Notes: generated from the letters alone by a model not told the origin. DNA of 64,000 nucleotides from Terribacillus aidingensis (GCF_040703035.1 NZ_CP159996.1:1894001-1958000); one strand, 5' to 3'; positions 55,889 to 64,000 are shown, counted from the stretch's first letter. Numbers and translations are program-made.

Positions 55889-56046
55889 CCGCGGTTCCAC
55901 CCTAATTGCTCCCAAATGGAAGCCACTCTTTTTTCCTTTTGCTCCAAAGCGCCTTCTCCGTCTGTCTTTGTTCTGGCTCCCACTATCCCAGATTCGCTAT
56001 GCAAAGGACCGGACGGATACTACTCTTCTTCAACGCAAGCCGTCGA
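55844..56046 (-). promoter_or_regulatory. T-box riboswitch upstream of glyQS
   Basis: The minus strand carries the T-box AGGGTGGAACCGCGG (around 55889-55904), an upstream Stem I with an AGCGAATC ... GGGAGCCAG distal loop region, and a terminator. Uncharged tRNA-Gly should stabilise the antiterminator and allow glyQS expression. A GGC triplet at 55951-55953 (minus strand), just before TTTGGAGC, is the candidate specifier; I could not fold Stem I to prove it. The rest of the 296-base gap to recO holds nothing else visible. Confidence 0.92.
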
Positions 56047-56093
56047 TTTTGTTACTATCATACTAAATGGCCGCACTAATTGTCAACAAACCT

Positions 56094-56837
56094 TTATTGA
56101 AGTTTATCTAATTGTGCAAGGAACTTCTTGCTTTTCAGGAAATAACCACCGTACCGATCATAATAAGTATCAAGCAGCTCGTTTAGAAGCCGTTTAGTTT
56201 CTGGCTTCACCGAAATATTGCCAATCCTGGAAATATCGATACTCGAAAATAGCTGCAGAAGCTTCGTTACTTTTTCTGATAATACATATGCATCCGGGTC
56301 AAGATGCATACAGCGTCTGCAAAGCATACCGCCTTCCGGTACGGAAAACCGGAAAGGCAGCTCCGTATTTCCGCAATTAACGCATTGATGCACTGTCGGC
56401 GCAAAACCACCGCGGCGGAACATCTTCAATTCATAAATGATTCGCAAAACATCTGCATCCTTGCCGTCATTGATCCACTCCATCACCTGCAGCAGCTGGC
56501 GGAATAAATCAGGATCAGGCTTATTATTATCTGTCAGCTTGTCTGTCATTTCCGCTATATAAGACGCATAAGCTGTTTTGACGATATCTTCACGGATCGA
56601 CCGGAAGCTTTGCAGAGGTTCTCCTTGCTGCATGGCTCCCATGCCCGAGCCAAGCTGTACTAGAAATGACCCAAAGATGAATGGCTGCGCAATGGCAGCC
56701 ATCCTGCTTTTCGGTTTCTTTGCACCTCTTGCCATCACAGCGATCTTGCCGCGATCTTCTGTGAATATGGTAATGATTTTATGTGTTTCCCCATAATCCT
56801 GTGTGCGCAGGATTATTCCTTCTACGTTTTGGAGCAA
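56094..56837 (-). CDS. recO: DNA repair protein RecO
   Basis: A 247-residue recombination mediator that anneals single strands and loads RecA with RecR. The N-terminal OB fold begins VEGIILRTQDYGETHKII and ITIFTEDRGKIAVMARGAKK (short forms), and the zinc motif is CVNCGN ... CRRCM near residues 150-180. A TTG start is used (GGGGAGAG 4-8 bases upstream), which gives the family N-terminus exactly. It follows yqzL after 23 bases; era lies further upstream. Confidence 0.95.
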   Translation of the reverse strand: MLQNVEGIILRTQDYGETHKIITIFTEDRGKIAVMARGAKKPKSRMAAIAQPFIFGSFLVQLGSGMGAMQQGEPLQSFRSIREDIVKTAYASYIAEMTDKLTDNNKPDPDLFRQLLQVMEWINDGKDADVLRIIYELKMFRRGGFAPTVHQCVNCGNTELPFRFSVPEGGMLCRRCMHLDPDAYVLSEKVTKLLQLFSSIDISRIGNISVKPETKRLLNELLDTYYDRYGGYFLKSKKFLAQLDKLQ

Positions 56838-56860
56838 CGCTCTCTCCCCAGTCCAGTTGC

Positions 56861-57019
56861 TTACATTTTAGATTGAAGCCGATTATAAGTCGGGAGCTCA
56901 ATGATGTTATTTTGCTCCGGAGGTAATAGTGAATTGTACATTGTTTCGATTTCTTTCATCAATAAGTAGGTTTCGATACTCCCGGTCTTGCTAAAGATTT
57001 GCCAATGGAAATCAATCAC
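56861..57019 (-). CDS. yqzL: YqzL family small protein
   Basis: A 52-residue protein starting with GTG: MIDFHWQIFSKTGSIETYLL, then MKEIETMYN and a polar tail. AAAGGTGG lies 7 bases upstream. The N-terminal motif (IDFxWxxFSxTGxIETYLLxKE) is that of YqzL, which sits between era and recO in Bacillus. Function unknown. It is easy to miss because of its size and GTG start. Confidence 0.85.
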   Translation of the reverse strand: MIDFHWQIFSKTGSIETYLLMKEIETMYNSLLPPEQNNIIELPTYNRLQSKM

Positions 57020-57127
57020 AGGAAGTCCACCTTTCTATGCTTTTTTTAAGAAATGAATATACAAAACATTCTCCTAGTTAGGATGACACCTTCTCCTCAA
57101 TCCATGTGCTTCAAATATTACCAGCTA

Positions 57128-58036
57128 TCAATATTCTTCACGGCTGAAACCGTAATCATTGAGCTGCGCTTGCTTATTACGCCAATCAGGCTGTACTTTA
57201 ACCCAAAGTTCGAGAAATACCTTACTGCCAAGCAGCATCTCTATATCTCTACGCGCCAGCTTACCGACTTGTTTGAGCATACTGCCCTGCTTTCCGATGA
57301 TGATCCCTTTTTGGGATTTTCGTTCCGTGATGATCGTAGCTTGGATAAATACCTTCTCCGTCGTGCTGTGGCGATTCTCGATTGCTTCAATGACAACAGC
57401 GATCGAATGCGGTATCTCCTCCCGTGTCAAATGCAGTACCTTCTCACGAATGAGCTCACTTATAACGAAGCGCTCCGGGTGATCCGTCACTTGGTCTTCC
57501 GGGTAATATTGCGGCCCCTCTGGCAGATAACCTTTTAACGTTTCAAGTAAATGCGCCGTATTATTGCCTTCCAGCGCACTGATTGGGACAATTTCTGTGA
57601 AGTCCAACTTGTCCTTATACAGCTCGATAAGTTCGAGCAGCTTATCCGGATGGACCTTATCAATTTTATTCAGTACCAGGAAAACTGGGTTGTTGACTTT
57701 CTGCAGTCGTTCAAGGATGAATTGATCCCCTCTGCCATAGCCTTCCTCGGCATTGACCATGAACATGACAGCGTCCACTTCATTCATTGTGTTCTCTGCT
57801 GTCTTCACCATAAAATCTCCGAGCTTATGCTTCGGTTTGTGGATACCAGGCGTATCAATAAAGATGAATTGTGCATCATCCTGCGTGAGCACCCCTTGAA
57901 TCCGGTTACGCGTCGTCTGCGGCTTATCACTCATAATAGAGATCTTCTGACCGACAAAACGATTTAATAAAGTTGATTTCCCAACATTGGGTCTCCCGAT
58001 GATGGAAATGAAACCTGAGCGAAATTCTTTCTCCAT
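57128..58036 (-). CDS. era: GTPase Era
   Basis: A 302-residue GTPase that binds 16S rRNA and helps 30S assembly. G1 is [14 protein letters not shown]2 TTRNRIQG, G3 DTPGIH, G4 LNKIDKV, G5 ISALEG; the C-terminal KH domain has IKEKG-like [17 protein letters not shown]. The ATG at 58036 follows GGAGGAAT. In B. subtilis the order is dgkA-cdd-era; here cdd is absent and a repeat array lies upstream. Confidence 0.97.
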   Translation of the reverse strand: MEKEFRSGFISIIGRPNVGKSTLLNRFVGQKISIMSDKPQTTRNRIQGVLTQDDAQFIFIDTPGIHKPKHKLGDFMVKTAENTMNEVDAVMFMVNAEEGYGRGDQFILERLQKVNNPVFLVLNKIDKVHPDKLLELIELYKDKLDFTEIVPISALEGNNTAHLLETLKGYLPEGPQYYPEDQVTDHPERFVISELIREKVLHLTREEIPHSIAVVIEAIENRHSTTEKVFIQATIITERKSQKGIIIGKQGSMLKQVGKLARRDIEMLLGSKVFLELWVKVQPDWRNKQAQLNDYGFSREEY

Positions 58037-58160
58037 GCTGTTATATTCCTCCAAGTACTAGTACGACAAAAACCTCGAGTACTATAAAAATGTTGTATCT
58101 CTATCTTACTACAAATCCCCCGCCACTTCACCCATTCGACAAAAGGGGTTAAAAAAAACC

Positions 58161-58280
58161 AAAAGCGGAGAAGACCGGTTAGAAACGAAGTGGTAAGTGA
58201 GAAGGCCCGGAGGAAGGTGAACTCTCCTTCCGCAGGGACTTATCGCTTACAACGCAGTTTCTGGTCTTCGCAGCTAGACG
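58161..58280 (+). repeat. palindromic repeat, copy 1 of 4 (120 bp)
   Basis: Starts AAAAGCGGAG and ends CAGCTAGACG. Arms GAAGACC / GGTCTTC, AGAAAC / GTTTCT, GTAAG / CTTAC and inner GGAAGG / CCTTCC pair to give one long hairpin. Confidence 0.85.
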
Positions 58281-58287
58281 GCTATCC

Positions 58288-58407
58288 AAAAGCGGAAAAG
58301 GCCGTTTAGAAACGGAGGAATAAGTGAGAAGGCCCGGAGGGAGGTGAACTCTCCTTCCGCAGGGACTTATCGCTTATGGCGCAGTTTCTGGCCTTTGCAG
58401 CTAGATG
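58288..58407 (+). repeat. palindromic repeat, copy 2 of 4 (120 bp)
   Basis: Same ends as copy 1 (last bases CTAGATG). Arms are AAAGGCC / GGCCTTT, AGAAAC / GTTTCT, ATAAG / CTTAT, and inner GGAGG / CCTTCC. The outer arms differ from copy 1 on both sides, keeping the pairing. Confidence 0.85.
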
Positions 58408-58412
58408 AAATC

Positions 58413-58532
58413 AAAAGCGGAAAAGGCCGTTTAGAAACGAAGAAGTAAGGGAGAAAGCCCAGAGCAAGGCGTTATTTCCTTGCGCAGGGACTTATCACTT
58501 ATGGCGCAGTTTCTGGCCTTCGCAGCTAGACG
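58413..58532 (+). repeat. palindromic repeat, copy 3 of 4 (120 bp)
   Basis: Arms AAGGCC / GGCCTT, AGAAAC / GTTTCT, and a changed inner hairpin GCAAGG / CCTTGC that keeps pairing. Confidence 0.85.
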
Positions 58533-58536
58533 AAAT

Positions 58537-58653
58537 AAAAGCGGAGGGAACCGTTAAGAAACGAAGTGGTAAGCAAGGGAGCCCAGAGTGGGTGATTTCC
58601 CCACGGCAGGATTCATTGCTTACAACGCAGTTTCTGGTTCCCGCAGCTAGACG
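58537..58653 (+). repeat. palindromic repeat, copy 4 of 4 (117 bp)
   Basis: Arms GGGAACC / GGTTCCC, AGAAAC / GTTTCT, GTAAGCAA / TTGCTTAC and inner GTGGG / CCCAC. Nearly all stems are paired despite many base changes from copy 1. Confidence 0.85.
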
Positions 58654-58668
58654 ACGCTCCAATGGAGT

Positions 58669-58698
58669 AAAAAACCGCCCATCTACATGGACGGTTTT
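58669..58698 (-). terminator. terminator after dgkA
   Basis: On the minus strand AAAACCGTCCAT / ATGGGCGGTTTT with a short loop and six T. Confidence 0.85.
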
Positions 58699-58700
58699 CC

Positions 58701-59081
58701 TCACAATACAGAAATGATTTCCGGAACGAAAACGACAAGACCGACACAAATGGCAGTGATAGCCGCAATGAGGACGGCACCTGCTGCAATATCCTTGATG
58801 AGACCTGCTGCCTTGCTTTGTTCGGGCGATAGGTGATCCATCATAAGTTCGACGACTGTATTAATCATTTCCGTCACAATGACGAAACCGATACTTAAAA
58901 GGATAGCCGCCCATTCCGCTGGGTCGATCCGGAGAATCAAGCCTGTTATCAGCGCGATGATTGCTGCGATTGTATGAATACGGAAATTCCTCTCCTCGAG
59001 GAAAGTCCAGCGTATCCCATTCCACGCATAGCGGAATCCGATGCCAGACTTAGTTTTCTTCCCGTTTGAGTCCGAAGCCAT
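58701..59081 (-). CDS. dgkA: diacylglycerol kinase family protein (undecaprenol kinase)
   Basis: A 126-residue membrane kinase of the DagK family with three helices after a basic N-terminus. Conserved parts are FRYAWNGIRWTFLEERNFRIH (in part), GFVIVTEMINTVVELMMD with the catalytic Glu, and KAAGLIKDIAAGAVLIAAI (in part). In Gram-positives it phosphorylates undecaprenol. AGGAG lies 8 bases before the ATG, inside ybeY, and the two overlap by 32 bases. Confidence 0.93.
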   Translation of the reverse strand: MASDSNGKKTKSGIGFRYAWNGIRWTFLEERNFRIHTIAAIIALITGLILRIDPAEWAAILLSIGFVIVTEMINTVVELMMDHLSPEQSKAAGLIKDIAAGAVLIAAITAICVGLVVFVPEIISVL

Positions 59082-59523
59082 TCAAAATCTCCTCTTGTCG
59101 ACCGAACATCTTCTTCTCATCTGCCTCATTCATATGATCATATCCTAAAAGATGCAGGAAGCCATGCAAAGCGAGAAAACCAAGTTCCCTATCCACACTG
59201 TGCTGATACTCTTCTGCCTGTTCTTTTGCTTTGTCGACAGAGATGATGATATCACCGTAAACAATCGGGATTTCTTCTCCGATTATTTGCTGTTCGCCTT
59301 CCCCTTCTTCTTGCATGGCAAAGGAGATGACGTCTGTCGGTACATCCTTTTGACGATAATTACGATTGATCACCTGTATTTCAGCATTGTCCACAAATGT
59401 GATGGACATCTCCGCTTCTTCTGTTATTTTCTCTGCTTCCGCTGCGTATTGGATAAGCCGATCAATCAAATCTACATAATCTGCTGTCACGCTATTCGTT
59501 TTATCATGGAAATCAATATGCAT
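59050..59523 (-). CDS. ybeY: endoribonuclease YbeY
   Basis: A 157-residue zinc-dependent RNase needed for 16S rRNA 3' end maturation and ribosome quality control. The metal motif is FLALHGFLHLLGYDHMNE (three His), with ITFVDNAEIQVINRNYRQKD and PTDVISFAM before it. It starts one base inside the pgpH stop (overlap), and overlaps dgkA at its end. The string pgpH-ybeY-dgkA-era is conserved in Bacillaceae. Confidence 0.96.
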   Translation of the reverse strand: MHIDFHDKTNSVTADYVDLIDRLIQYAAEAEKITEEAEMSITFVDNAEIQVINRNYRQKDVPTDVISFAMQEEGEGEQQIIGEEIPIVYGDIIISVDKAKEQAEEYQHSVDRELGFLALHGFLHLLGYDHMNEADEKKMFGRQEEILNGFGLKREEN

Positions 59524-61637
59524 TAGTTTGCCTCCTTCACTTTTTCTTCATCCGGGTATTCGATCCGGGAATGAAATATTCCCGTAAGCGCCTGACAAAT
59601 CGCTTCTTTGATTACTTGCAAATCCTGTAAAGTCAACGGCGCACAATCCAGTTGGCCATCCATTAGCTTATCCTTGATGATATTATCTACCAAGGTGCCG
59701 ATTTTTTCCTGAGTCGGCTCTTTCATGGATCGAACTGCTGCTTCGACAGAATCACAAATCGATAGGACCGCTGTCTCTTTCGTTGAAGGCTTTGGACCTG
59801 GATAGCGATAAGTTTCTTCCTTTACGTCTTTATTATATTCCTTTTCCTTGTAGTAAAAAAACTTCAAAAGCGATGTCCCATGATGCTGTTTGGCCATATC
59901 AACAATTTCCTTAGGAAAATGGTTGTTTTGCAGCATTTGTGCCCCATCAAATGGATGGCGAATGATAATTTCAGCACTTTGCCGCGGGGATAACTTGTCA
60001 TGTGGATTCTTTCGACCCATTTGGTTTTCAATGAAAAGCTGCGGCTGTCGTGTTTTGCCAAGATCATGGTAATATGCACCGACTCTGGCTAGCAGGCCAT
60101 CTGCTCCGATTGCTTCACATGCAGCTTCACACAAATTAGCTACCATGATGCTGTGATGATATGTCCCAGGAGCATCAGTAAGGATCTTTTTCAGTAATGG
60201 GTGATTCGGTTTCGATAATGCTAAAAGCTTCGTTTCGGAAAGGACACCGAATCCAGCTTCGACGAACGGCAGAATACCAGCTACAAGTACGACTGACAAT
60301 ATAGCAGACAAAACGGCAAAACCTACATAAAGCAGCACCGCATCCCAAGCATATTTTTCGAATGCGAAGAATAAGAATAACAATACACTAATCACTTGCA
60401 CACTTGCCAGCAAAAGAAGCGCTTTTGCCATCGCTGCTTTATCCTTTACATTTCGAATGGAATAGACGGCTGCCAGCTGGGCGAACAGGAAGTAAAGTGT
60501 CGCCTCCATGTTTAAAGATCCAGGTATTTCATCGTTCAAAATGATCCCAGCCAATATACTGTACACGATGGCATATCCGATAGCGAACCGTTCGCTCAGT
60601 AAATGCCTGAACAAAACTGCCGCAAACGCAGCAGGAAGCAGTAAATAATAATGCTGATCAGTTGTTCCAAGAGCACTGACCAACTTCAACAATAGGGCAG
60701 ACATACAAATAAGCAAAAACGAAAACAAAAGGACAGACTTACTCGGTCTAGTCCGTTTTTTTAATGTATGTATTGTTTCATATGCCAGAACACCGGTTAA
60801 AAGAGCCACGAATAGTACCAGACCGACAAGCGGCAGGACATTCCTAGTATTGTTTAATAGACCTACGAGCTTCAGTTCTTCATAAACATCGTTCGTGATC
60901 GTCTGTCCTTCCTGGACGATGATCTGGCCTGCACGAATCATGACAGGTGCTACGCTCTGCTGGGCTTCTGCTCTTGCTGAGGCTGTATCCTGTGCGTCAA
61001 AGGATGCATTCTGTACAATAGCAAAGTTAGTCAGCGAACGGAGTGCTTGCTTAGCGCCAGCAGACACATCTGCATAACCGATTCTTTCTCCCATCTCTTC
61101 CTTCGTCTGCTGTACTTCATCGCGTTTTACCCCATCTTCAAGATATCCAGTCATCGTGTCGACGAATACTTTTTCACTGATTTCTCTTTCGTCTGACGGT
61201 ATTTGGAGCAGCTGTTCCAGCTGTCTGTCCGTCAAATCTTCCTTAACAGATTCGGAAAGCAGATCCTTGACTGACTCGACTCTTTGGTCGATAGGCTGAT
61301 CGGCTTCATCTGCTTGTCCGATTGCAGAGAAAATCTCTTCAACCGCATCTGTTTTCGCTTCTGTTATTTCAGAGGATACAGTATAGCGGTCATCTATTTG
61401 CTGGCTGGCTTCCTGTCTTTGTCTTTCCGTCTGGGCTTCATTCTCGATGGTAATCGGTGAACGGATCGTTTCTTTTGCTGCATCATAAATCTGGACGTCA
61501 TAATTCTTCGTTGTCACATTGGAAGCTGTCGTAACAAAGAAGAAGCACCCGAGCAATATTGCTCCAATCAAAATGAATGCACGTTCACCAGCTTCTGATT
61601 TCCTTCTAAACAGTTCCCTGAACTTCTTTCTAGCCAC
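59523..61637 (-). CDS. pgpH: cyclic di-AMP phosphodiesterase PgpH (7TM-HD)
   Basis: A 704-residue membrane enzyme that hydrolyses c-di-AMP, controlling potassium and wall homeostasis. One N-terminal membrane helix is followed by an extracellular 7TMR-HDED domain (residues 50-270), seven helices (residues 275-460) and a cytoplasmic HD domain with PGTYHHSIMVANL, VGAYYHDLGKT, IIRHPFDGAQML and MAKQHHGTSL. A GTG start at 61637 follows TAGGAGGG; the open frame upstream crosses the phoH terminator and is rejected. Confidence 0.94.
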   Translation of the reverse strand: MARKKFRELFRRKSEAGERAFILIGAILLGCFFFVTTASNVTTKNYDVQIYDAAKETIRSPITIENEAQTERQRQEASQQIDDRYTVSSEITEAKTDAVEEIFSAIGQADEADQPIDQRVESVKDLLSESVKEDLTDRQLEQLLQIPSDEREISEKVFVDTMTGYLEDGVKRDEVQQTKEEMGERIGYADVSAGAKQALRSLTNFAIVQNASFDAQDTASARAEAQQSVAPVMIRAGQIIVQEGQTITNDVYEELKLVGLLNNTRNVLPLVGLVLFVALLTGVLAYETIHTLKKRTRPSKSVLLFSFLLICMSALLLKLVSALGTTDQHYYLLLPAAFAAVLFRHLLSERFAIGYAIVYSILAGIILNDEIPGSLNMEATLYFLFAQLAAVYSIRNVKDKAAMAKALLLLASVQVISVLLFLFFAFEKYAWDAVLLYVGFAVLSAILSVVLVAGILPFVEAGFGVLSETKLLALSKPNHPLLKKILTDAPGTYHHSIMVANLCEAACEAIGADGLLARVGAYYHDLGKTRQPQLFIENQMGRKNPHDKLSPRQSAEIIIRHPFDGAQMLQNNHFPKEIVDMAKQHHGTSLLKFFYYKEKEYNKDVKEETYRYPGPKPSTKETAVLSICDSVEAAVRSMKEPTQEKIGTLVDNIIKDKLMDGQLDCAPLTLQDLQVIKEAICQALTGIFHSRIEYPDEEKVKEAN

Positions 61638-61663
61638 TCTCTGCCCTCCTATCCGCTTAAACC

Positions 61664-61692
61664 GAAAAAGACCCGAAGCCGGGCCTCTTTCC
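61664..61692 (-). terminator. terminator after phoH
   Basis: On the minus strand AAAGAGGCCCG / CGGGTCTTTTT with loop GCTT. pgpH then needs its own start of transcription or read-through. Confidence 0.8.
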
Positions 61693-61695
61693 TTT

Positions 61696-62652
61696 TTATT
61701 CTGATTCGTAAGCTTCGATAATTCGTTGCACAAGCGGGTGACGCACTACGTCTGTCTGCTTTAAGTAGGTAAAATAGATACCTTTTACATTACTGAGCTT
61801 TGTCTCAATAGAACGCAGACCAGATAGAGCACCTTTCGGCAAGTCGATCTGAGTCAAATCGCCTGTGATGACCATCTTGGACCCGAAACCGAGTCTTGTA
61901 AGGAACATCTTCATCTGGGCGTTTGTTGTGTTTTGGGCTTCATCTAGGATAACGAAAGCATCATCCAGTGTACGTCCGCGCATATAAGCAAGCGGAGCGA
62001 TTTCGATCGTTCCACGCTCAATCAGACGAGTCGTCTGTTCTAAGCCGAGTACATCATGCAAGGCATCGTACAACGGGCGCAAATACGGATCTACCTTTTC
62101 CTTCAAGTCTCCTGGAAGGAATCCTAAGCTTTCGCCTGCTTCCACTGCCGGCCGTGTCAAAATGATACGCTTTACGATACCTTTTTTCAAAGCATTGACG
62201 GCCATTACAACTGCCAAATAGGTTTTACCTGTACCGGCAGGTCCAATACCAAAGACCAAGTCATTGGACTTGATACCATTGATATAATTCCGCTGGCCGA
62301 GTGTTTTGACACGAATTGACTTGCCTTTTGCATTTTTCGTTATTTCATCATCAAATAATGTTTCGAATTGATCCAGTTTATCTTTTTTGGCTAACTCAAT
62401 AGCGTACACCACATCGCGTTCTCCAATCGGAATGCCGCGCCGAATGACAGCAGCCAACGCTTGCAGCAGCTCCTCTGTCGTGCGGACTTCTTCTTCTGGT
62501 CCAGTTACGCGAACTTCTTCCCCACGCGTGACAATGGAAACACGGAAATGTTCTTCGATCTGCTTCAGATGGCGATCCTCCGTGCCGAACAGAGCTAATG
62601 TTTCATTAGTATCTTTTAATTGCAAATTCACACGTTTTACGTCTTCGGGCAT
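61696..62652 (-). CDS. phoH: PhoH family ATPase
   Basis: A 318-residue protein with an N-terminal KH-like domain (residues 10-95) and the PhoH ATPase domain: Walker A GIGPAGTGKTYLAVVMAV, ILTRPAVEAGE, GFLPGDL, Walker B FVILDEAQNTT and the sensor TGDLTQIDLP. It is probably an RNA-linked helicase or ATPase; function unresolved. The ATG at 62652 is placed 7 bases after AAGGAG, only two bases after the yqfD stop, so the two are coupled. Confidence 0.93.
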   Translation of the reverse strand: MPEDVKRVNLQLKDTNETLALFGTEDRHLKQIEEHFRVSIVTRGEEVRVTGPEEEVRTTEELLQALAAVIRRGIPIGERDVVYAIELAKKDKLDQFETLFDDEITKNAKGKSIRVKTLGQRNYINGIKSNDLVFGIGPAGTGKTYLAVVMAVNALKKGIVKRIILTRPAVEAGESLGFLPGDLKEKVDPYLRPLYDALHDVLGLEQTTRLIERGTIEIAPLAYMRGRTLDDAFVILDEAQNTTNAQMKMFLTRLGFGSKMVITGDLTQIDLPKGALSGLRSIETKLSNVKGIYFTYLKQTDVVRHPLVQRIIEAYESE

Positions 62653-62654
62653 AA

Positions 62655-63893
62655 TCAATCTCCTTGAGATATAGGTTGAGATATTGCGATATCTTCATTT
62701 ACTTGAAAGTATAAGATTAATTTAACTTTACCATTCTCGACAGTCTCATGTAAAATTTTTTGAGAAATAATGTCAGCATCAGCACCAACTTGGAGCTGTA
62801 AATCCTGTTTGGCTAATTTTTCAGCCTGTTTACTCGCTTCCTCTTTTGTCCGTTTCACTTGTTTCGTGACCCGTTCGTATTCTGTAGTTTTACTCATCCC
62901 GATCGGCAGCTCCCAGCGGAGGAACCGGAGATGGCGTACAGCAGTCTGTTCCTGGGAATCCTTGAACTCAGTTTCCCCGAACCCCCAAACCGGAAACTGG
63001 AAATTGTCTCCAATCCGAATTGCATATTTATTTTCCTGTTTACCGCTAAGAACAGTATATGTTTCTTCCAGCGGAACTGCTGCAGACACATTATACCACG
63101 TCCGTGCGATGACATTACCAGTCGCTGCAACATGCTTACGTGTATCTTTCTGCTTTGTCTTATCCTTTTGATCCTTGTCAATAGGAGGAGGTTCATTCCC
63201 GATCAAACCGGAAACGAGCACATCTCCAGGCTCTACGTAATCATGCACCCCAACTTGCGGCACTCCTTCTGATACAAACATGTCGACGATAACACCTTTT
63301 TTCTTTGCCACAAGGTGCCGAGGTCCTGGTTGTGCTTCTTCTTTAACGATTGTTTTCGGTACACCTTCCAATGCATAGGTTGTCCCTTTCTCTTGCACTC
63401 CTATCCATAGAAGATCCGGAATATCCTGTAACAAACGCTGCTGGATATCAACTGGAGCGCCAAGCGTCAGCTTGAAGGCACCTAAACGCACGCCGTACTC
63501 ATCCAGCTGTGTTTCGATTTGATGCTCTAACTCCGGGCTTACGCCTTTCACTTCAATTTTCCAGACTGTATTGGAGAGAAAGAAAATAGACAGGATGCTG
63601 ATGGCTATACCGAGCAGCAACGGTTTCTTATGCAGCAATGCAGTGAAGAGGAAAGGAAACCCATGCTTGCTGCGGAACTGAATTTTGTAGCCTGTCCCTC
63701 TTCGCTGCATGCGAAGCTTGCTTATATCCTGCTTCCTTATCTTCGCTTCACATGTCTGACTGTCTTTTTTGATGATATCCCAGACAAGAACCTTCTCCTG
63801 TACAAGCTGATTAAAAAATAGCTCCGGTCTGTCCCCTTTTATCAGTACGGTCACATATCCAGTAAAATAAATATCCTGTGTGTGCTTCTTCAT
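62655..63893 (-). CDS. yqfD: sporulation protein YqfD
   Basis: A 412-residue sporulation membrane protein. A cytoplasmic N-terminal domain (residues 1-90) is followed by one membrane helix (LLLGIAISILSIFFLSNTVW), an external POTRA-like domain (WKIEVKGVSPELEHQIETQL, in part) and a C-terminal Glu/Lys-rich region (KRTKEEASKQAEKLAKQDLQ). YqfD is made in the mother cell under SigE in B. subtilis. GGGGAGG lies before the ATG, 24 bases after yqfC. Confidence 0.93.
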   Translation of the reverse strand: MKKHTQDIYFTGYVTVLIKGDRPELFFNQLVQEKVLVWDIIKKDSQTCEAKIRKQDISKLRMQRRGTGYKIQFRSKHGFPFLFTALLHKKPLLLGIAISILSIFFLSNTVWKIEVKGVSPELEHQIETQLDEYGVRLGAFKLTLGAPVDIQQRLLQDIPDLLWIGVQEKGTTYALEGVPKTIVKEEAQPGPRHLVAKKKGVIVDMFVSEGVPQVGVHDYVEPGDVLVSGLIGNEPPPIDKDQKDKTKQKDTRKHVAATGNVIARTWYNVSAAVPLEETYTVLSGKQENKYAIRIGDNFQFPVWGFGETEFKDSQEQTAVRHLRFLRWELPIGMSKTTEYERVTKQVKRTKEEASKQAEKLAKQDLQLQVGADADIISQKILHETVENGKVKLILYFQVNEDIAISQPISQGD

Positions 63894-63917
63894 ACGTACC
63901 TCCCCGATCCGCTTGCC

Positions 63918-64000
63918 TTATGATTCAATGAATTTGAATTCCTTCATTTTGCCTTCGAGCAGGATTTCCTCTGGAAGCATGACTTTCAGTACGAATGATT
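63918..64000 (-). CDS. yqfC: sporulation protein YqfC (C-terminal 26 residues)
   Basis: Only the last 26 codons are inside the window: LKVMLPEEILLEGKMKEFKF and a short end. PEEILLEGK is typical of the YqfC end, and the gene is just upstream of yqfD as in all Bacillaceae. It is an essential-for-sporulation partner gene of yqfD in the SigE regulon. Confidence 0.85.
   Translation of the reverse strand, partial: SFVLKVMLPEEILLEGKMKEFKFIES

Noticed and set aside
58161..58653. CRISPR array
   Set aside because: Units are 117-120 bp with only 4-7 base gaps; there are no unique spacers and no cas genes.
61638..61733. 32-codon N-terminal extension of pgpH
   Set aside because: It would begin inside phoH and read across the phoH terminator; the GTG at 61637 has a strong ribosome-binding site.

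Overview
The window is a stretch of the conserved core chromosome of a low-GC, endospore-forming Firmicute of the family Bacillaceae. Gene order largely follows the Bacillus subtilis yqhT-to-yqfC block: pepP-like, aroQ, yqhR/Q/P/O, mntR, yqhL, gcvPB-PA-T, yqhH-yqhG, comG, yqgX, ltaS-like, glcK-yqgQ, rhomboid yqgP, yqgN, rpmG, pst, pbpA, yqgE, sodA, then ispG, nfo, cshB, ispH, yqfO-trmK, sigA-dnaG, ccpN, glyQS, recO-yqzL-era, dgkA-ybeY-pgpH-phoH-yqfD-yqfC. A halotolerant relative of the Terribacillus/Virgibacillus type is plausible, but that is inference from gene content and protein divergence. I see no prophage, insertion sequence, CRISPR array, toxin-antitoxin pair or defence island. Most genes lie on the minus strand, with plus-strand islands such as yqhQ-yqhP, yqhH-yqhG, comG and ispG.

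Region 1 (1-9 kb) holds the end of a creatinase-fold peptidase gene, type II dehydroquinase, membrane proteins, the manganese regulator MntR, a rhodanese-like protein without its catalytic cysteine, and the glycine cleavage operon under a tandem glycine riboswitch whose second aptamer departs from consensus. Region 2 (9-16 kb) holds the SNF2-type helicase YqhH with YqhG, YqzE, and the complete comGA-GG operon for the DNA-uptake pseudopilus, followed by a tRNA-Gln. Region 3 (16-24.8 kb) holds cell-envelope and sugar genes (LTA synthase family, glucokinase), an M42 peptidase, an unrecognised secreted or anchored protein, the rhomboid protease, 5-formyl-THF cyclo-ligase and ribosomal protein L33.

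Region 4 (25-38.6 kb) is rich in phosphate functions. It holds pstS-C-A-BA-BB-phoU behind a clear four-repeat Pho box, and further on a Na/Pi cotransporter with a PhoU tail. Between these lie pbpA, an MFS gene, sodA and a six-tRNA cluster (Asn-Met-His-Ile2-Ser-Phe) with its own promoter. Region 5 (38.7-50 kb) carries isoprenoid synthesis (ispG, ispH), DNA repair and RNA genes (nfo, cshB, trmK) and the macromolecular synthesis genes dnaG-sigA. Region 6 (50-64 kb) has a membrane acyltransferase gene cut by an in-frame amber stop, the yqfL-ccpN pair, glyQS behind a T-box leader, recO-yqzL-era, an array of four palindromic repeats, and the dgkA-ybeY-pgpH-phoH-yqfD-yqfC string.

The most unusual items are the four-copy repeat array at 58161-58653, where paired arms covary between copies and which occupies the place of cdd in B. 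subtilis; the acyltransferase broken by one stop codon with its last membrane helix still open in frame; and the divergent second glycine aptamer. Functions are inferred by recognising families from the translated sequence; no database search was run.
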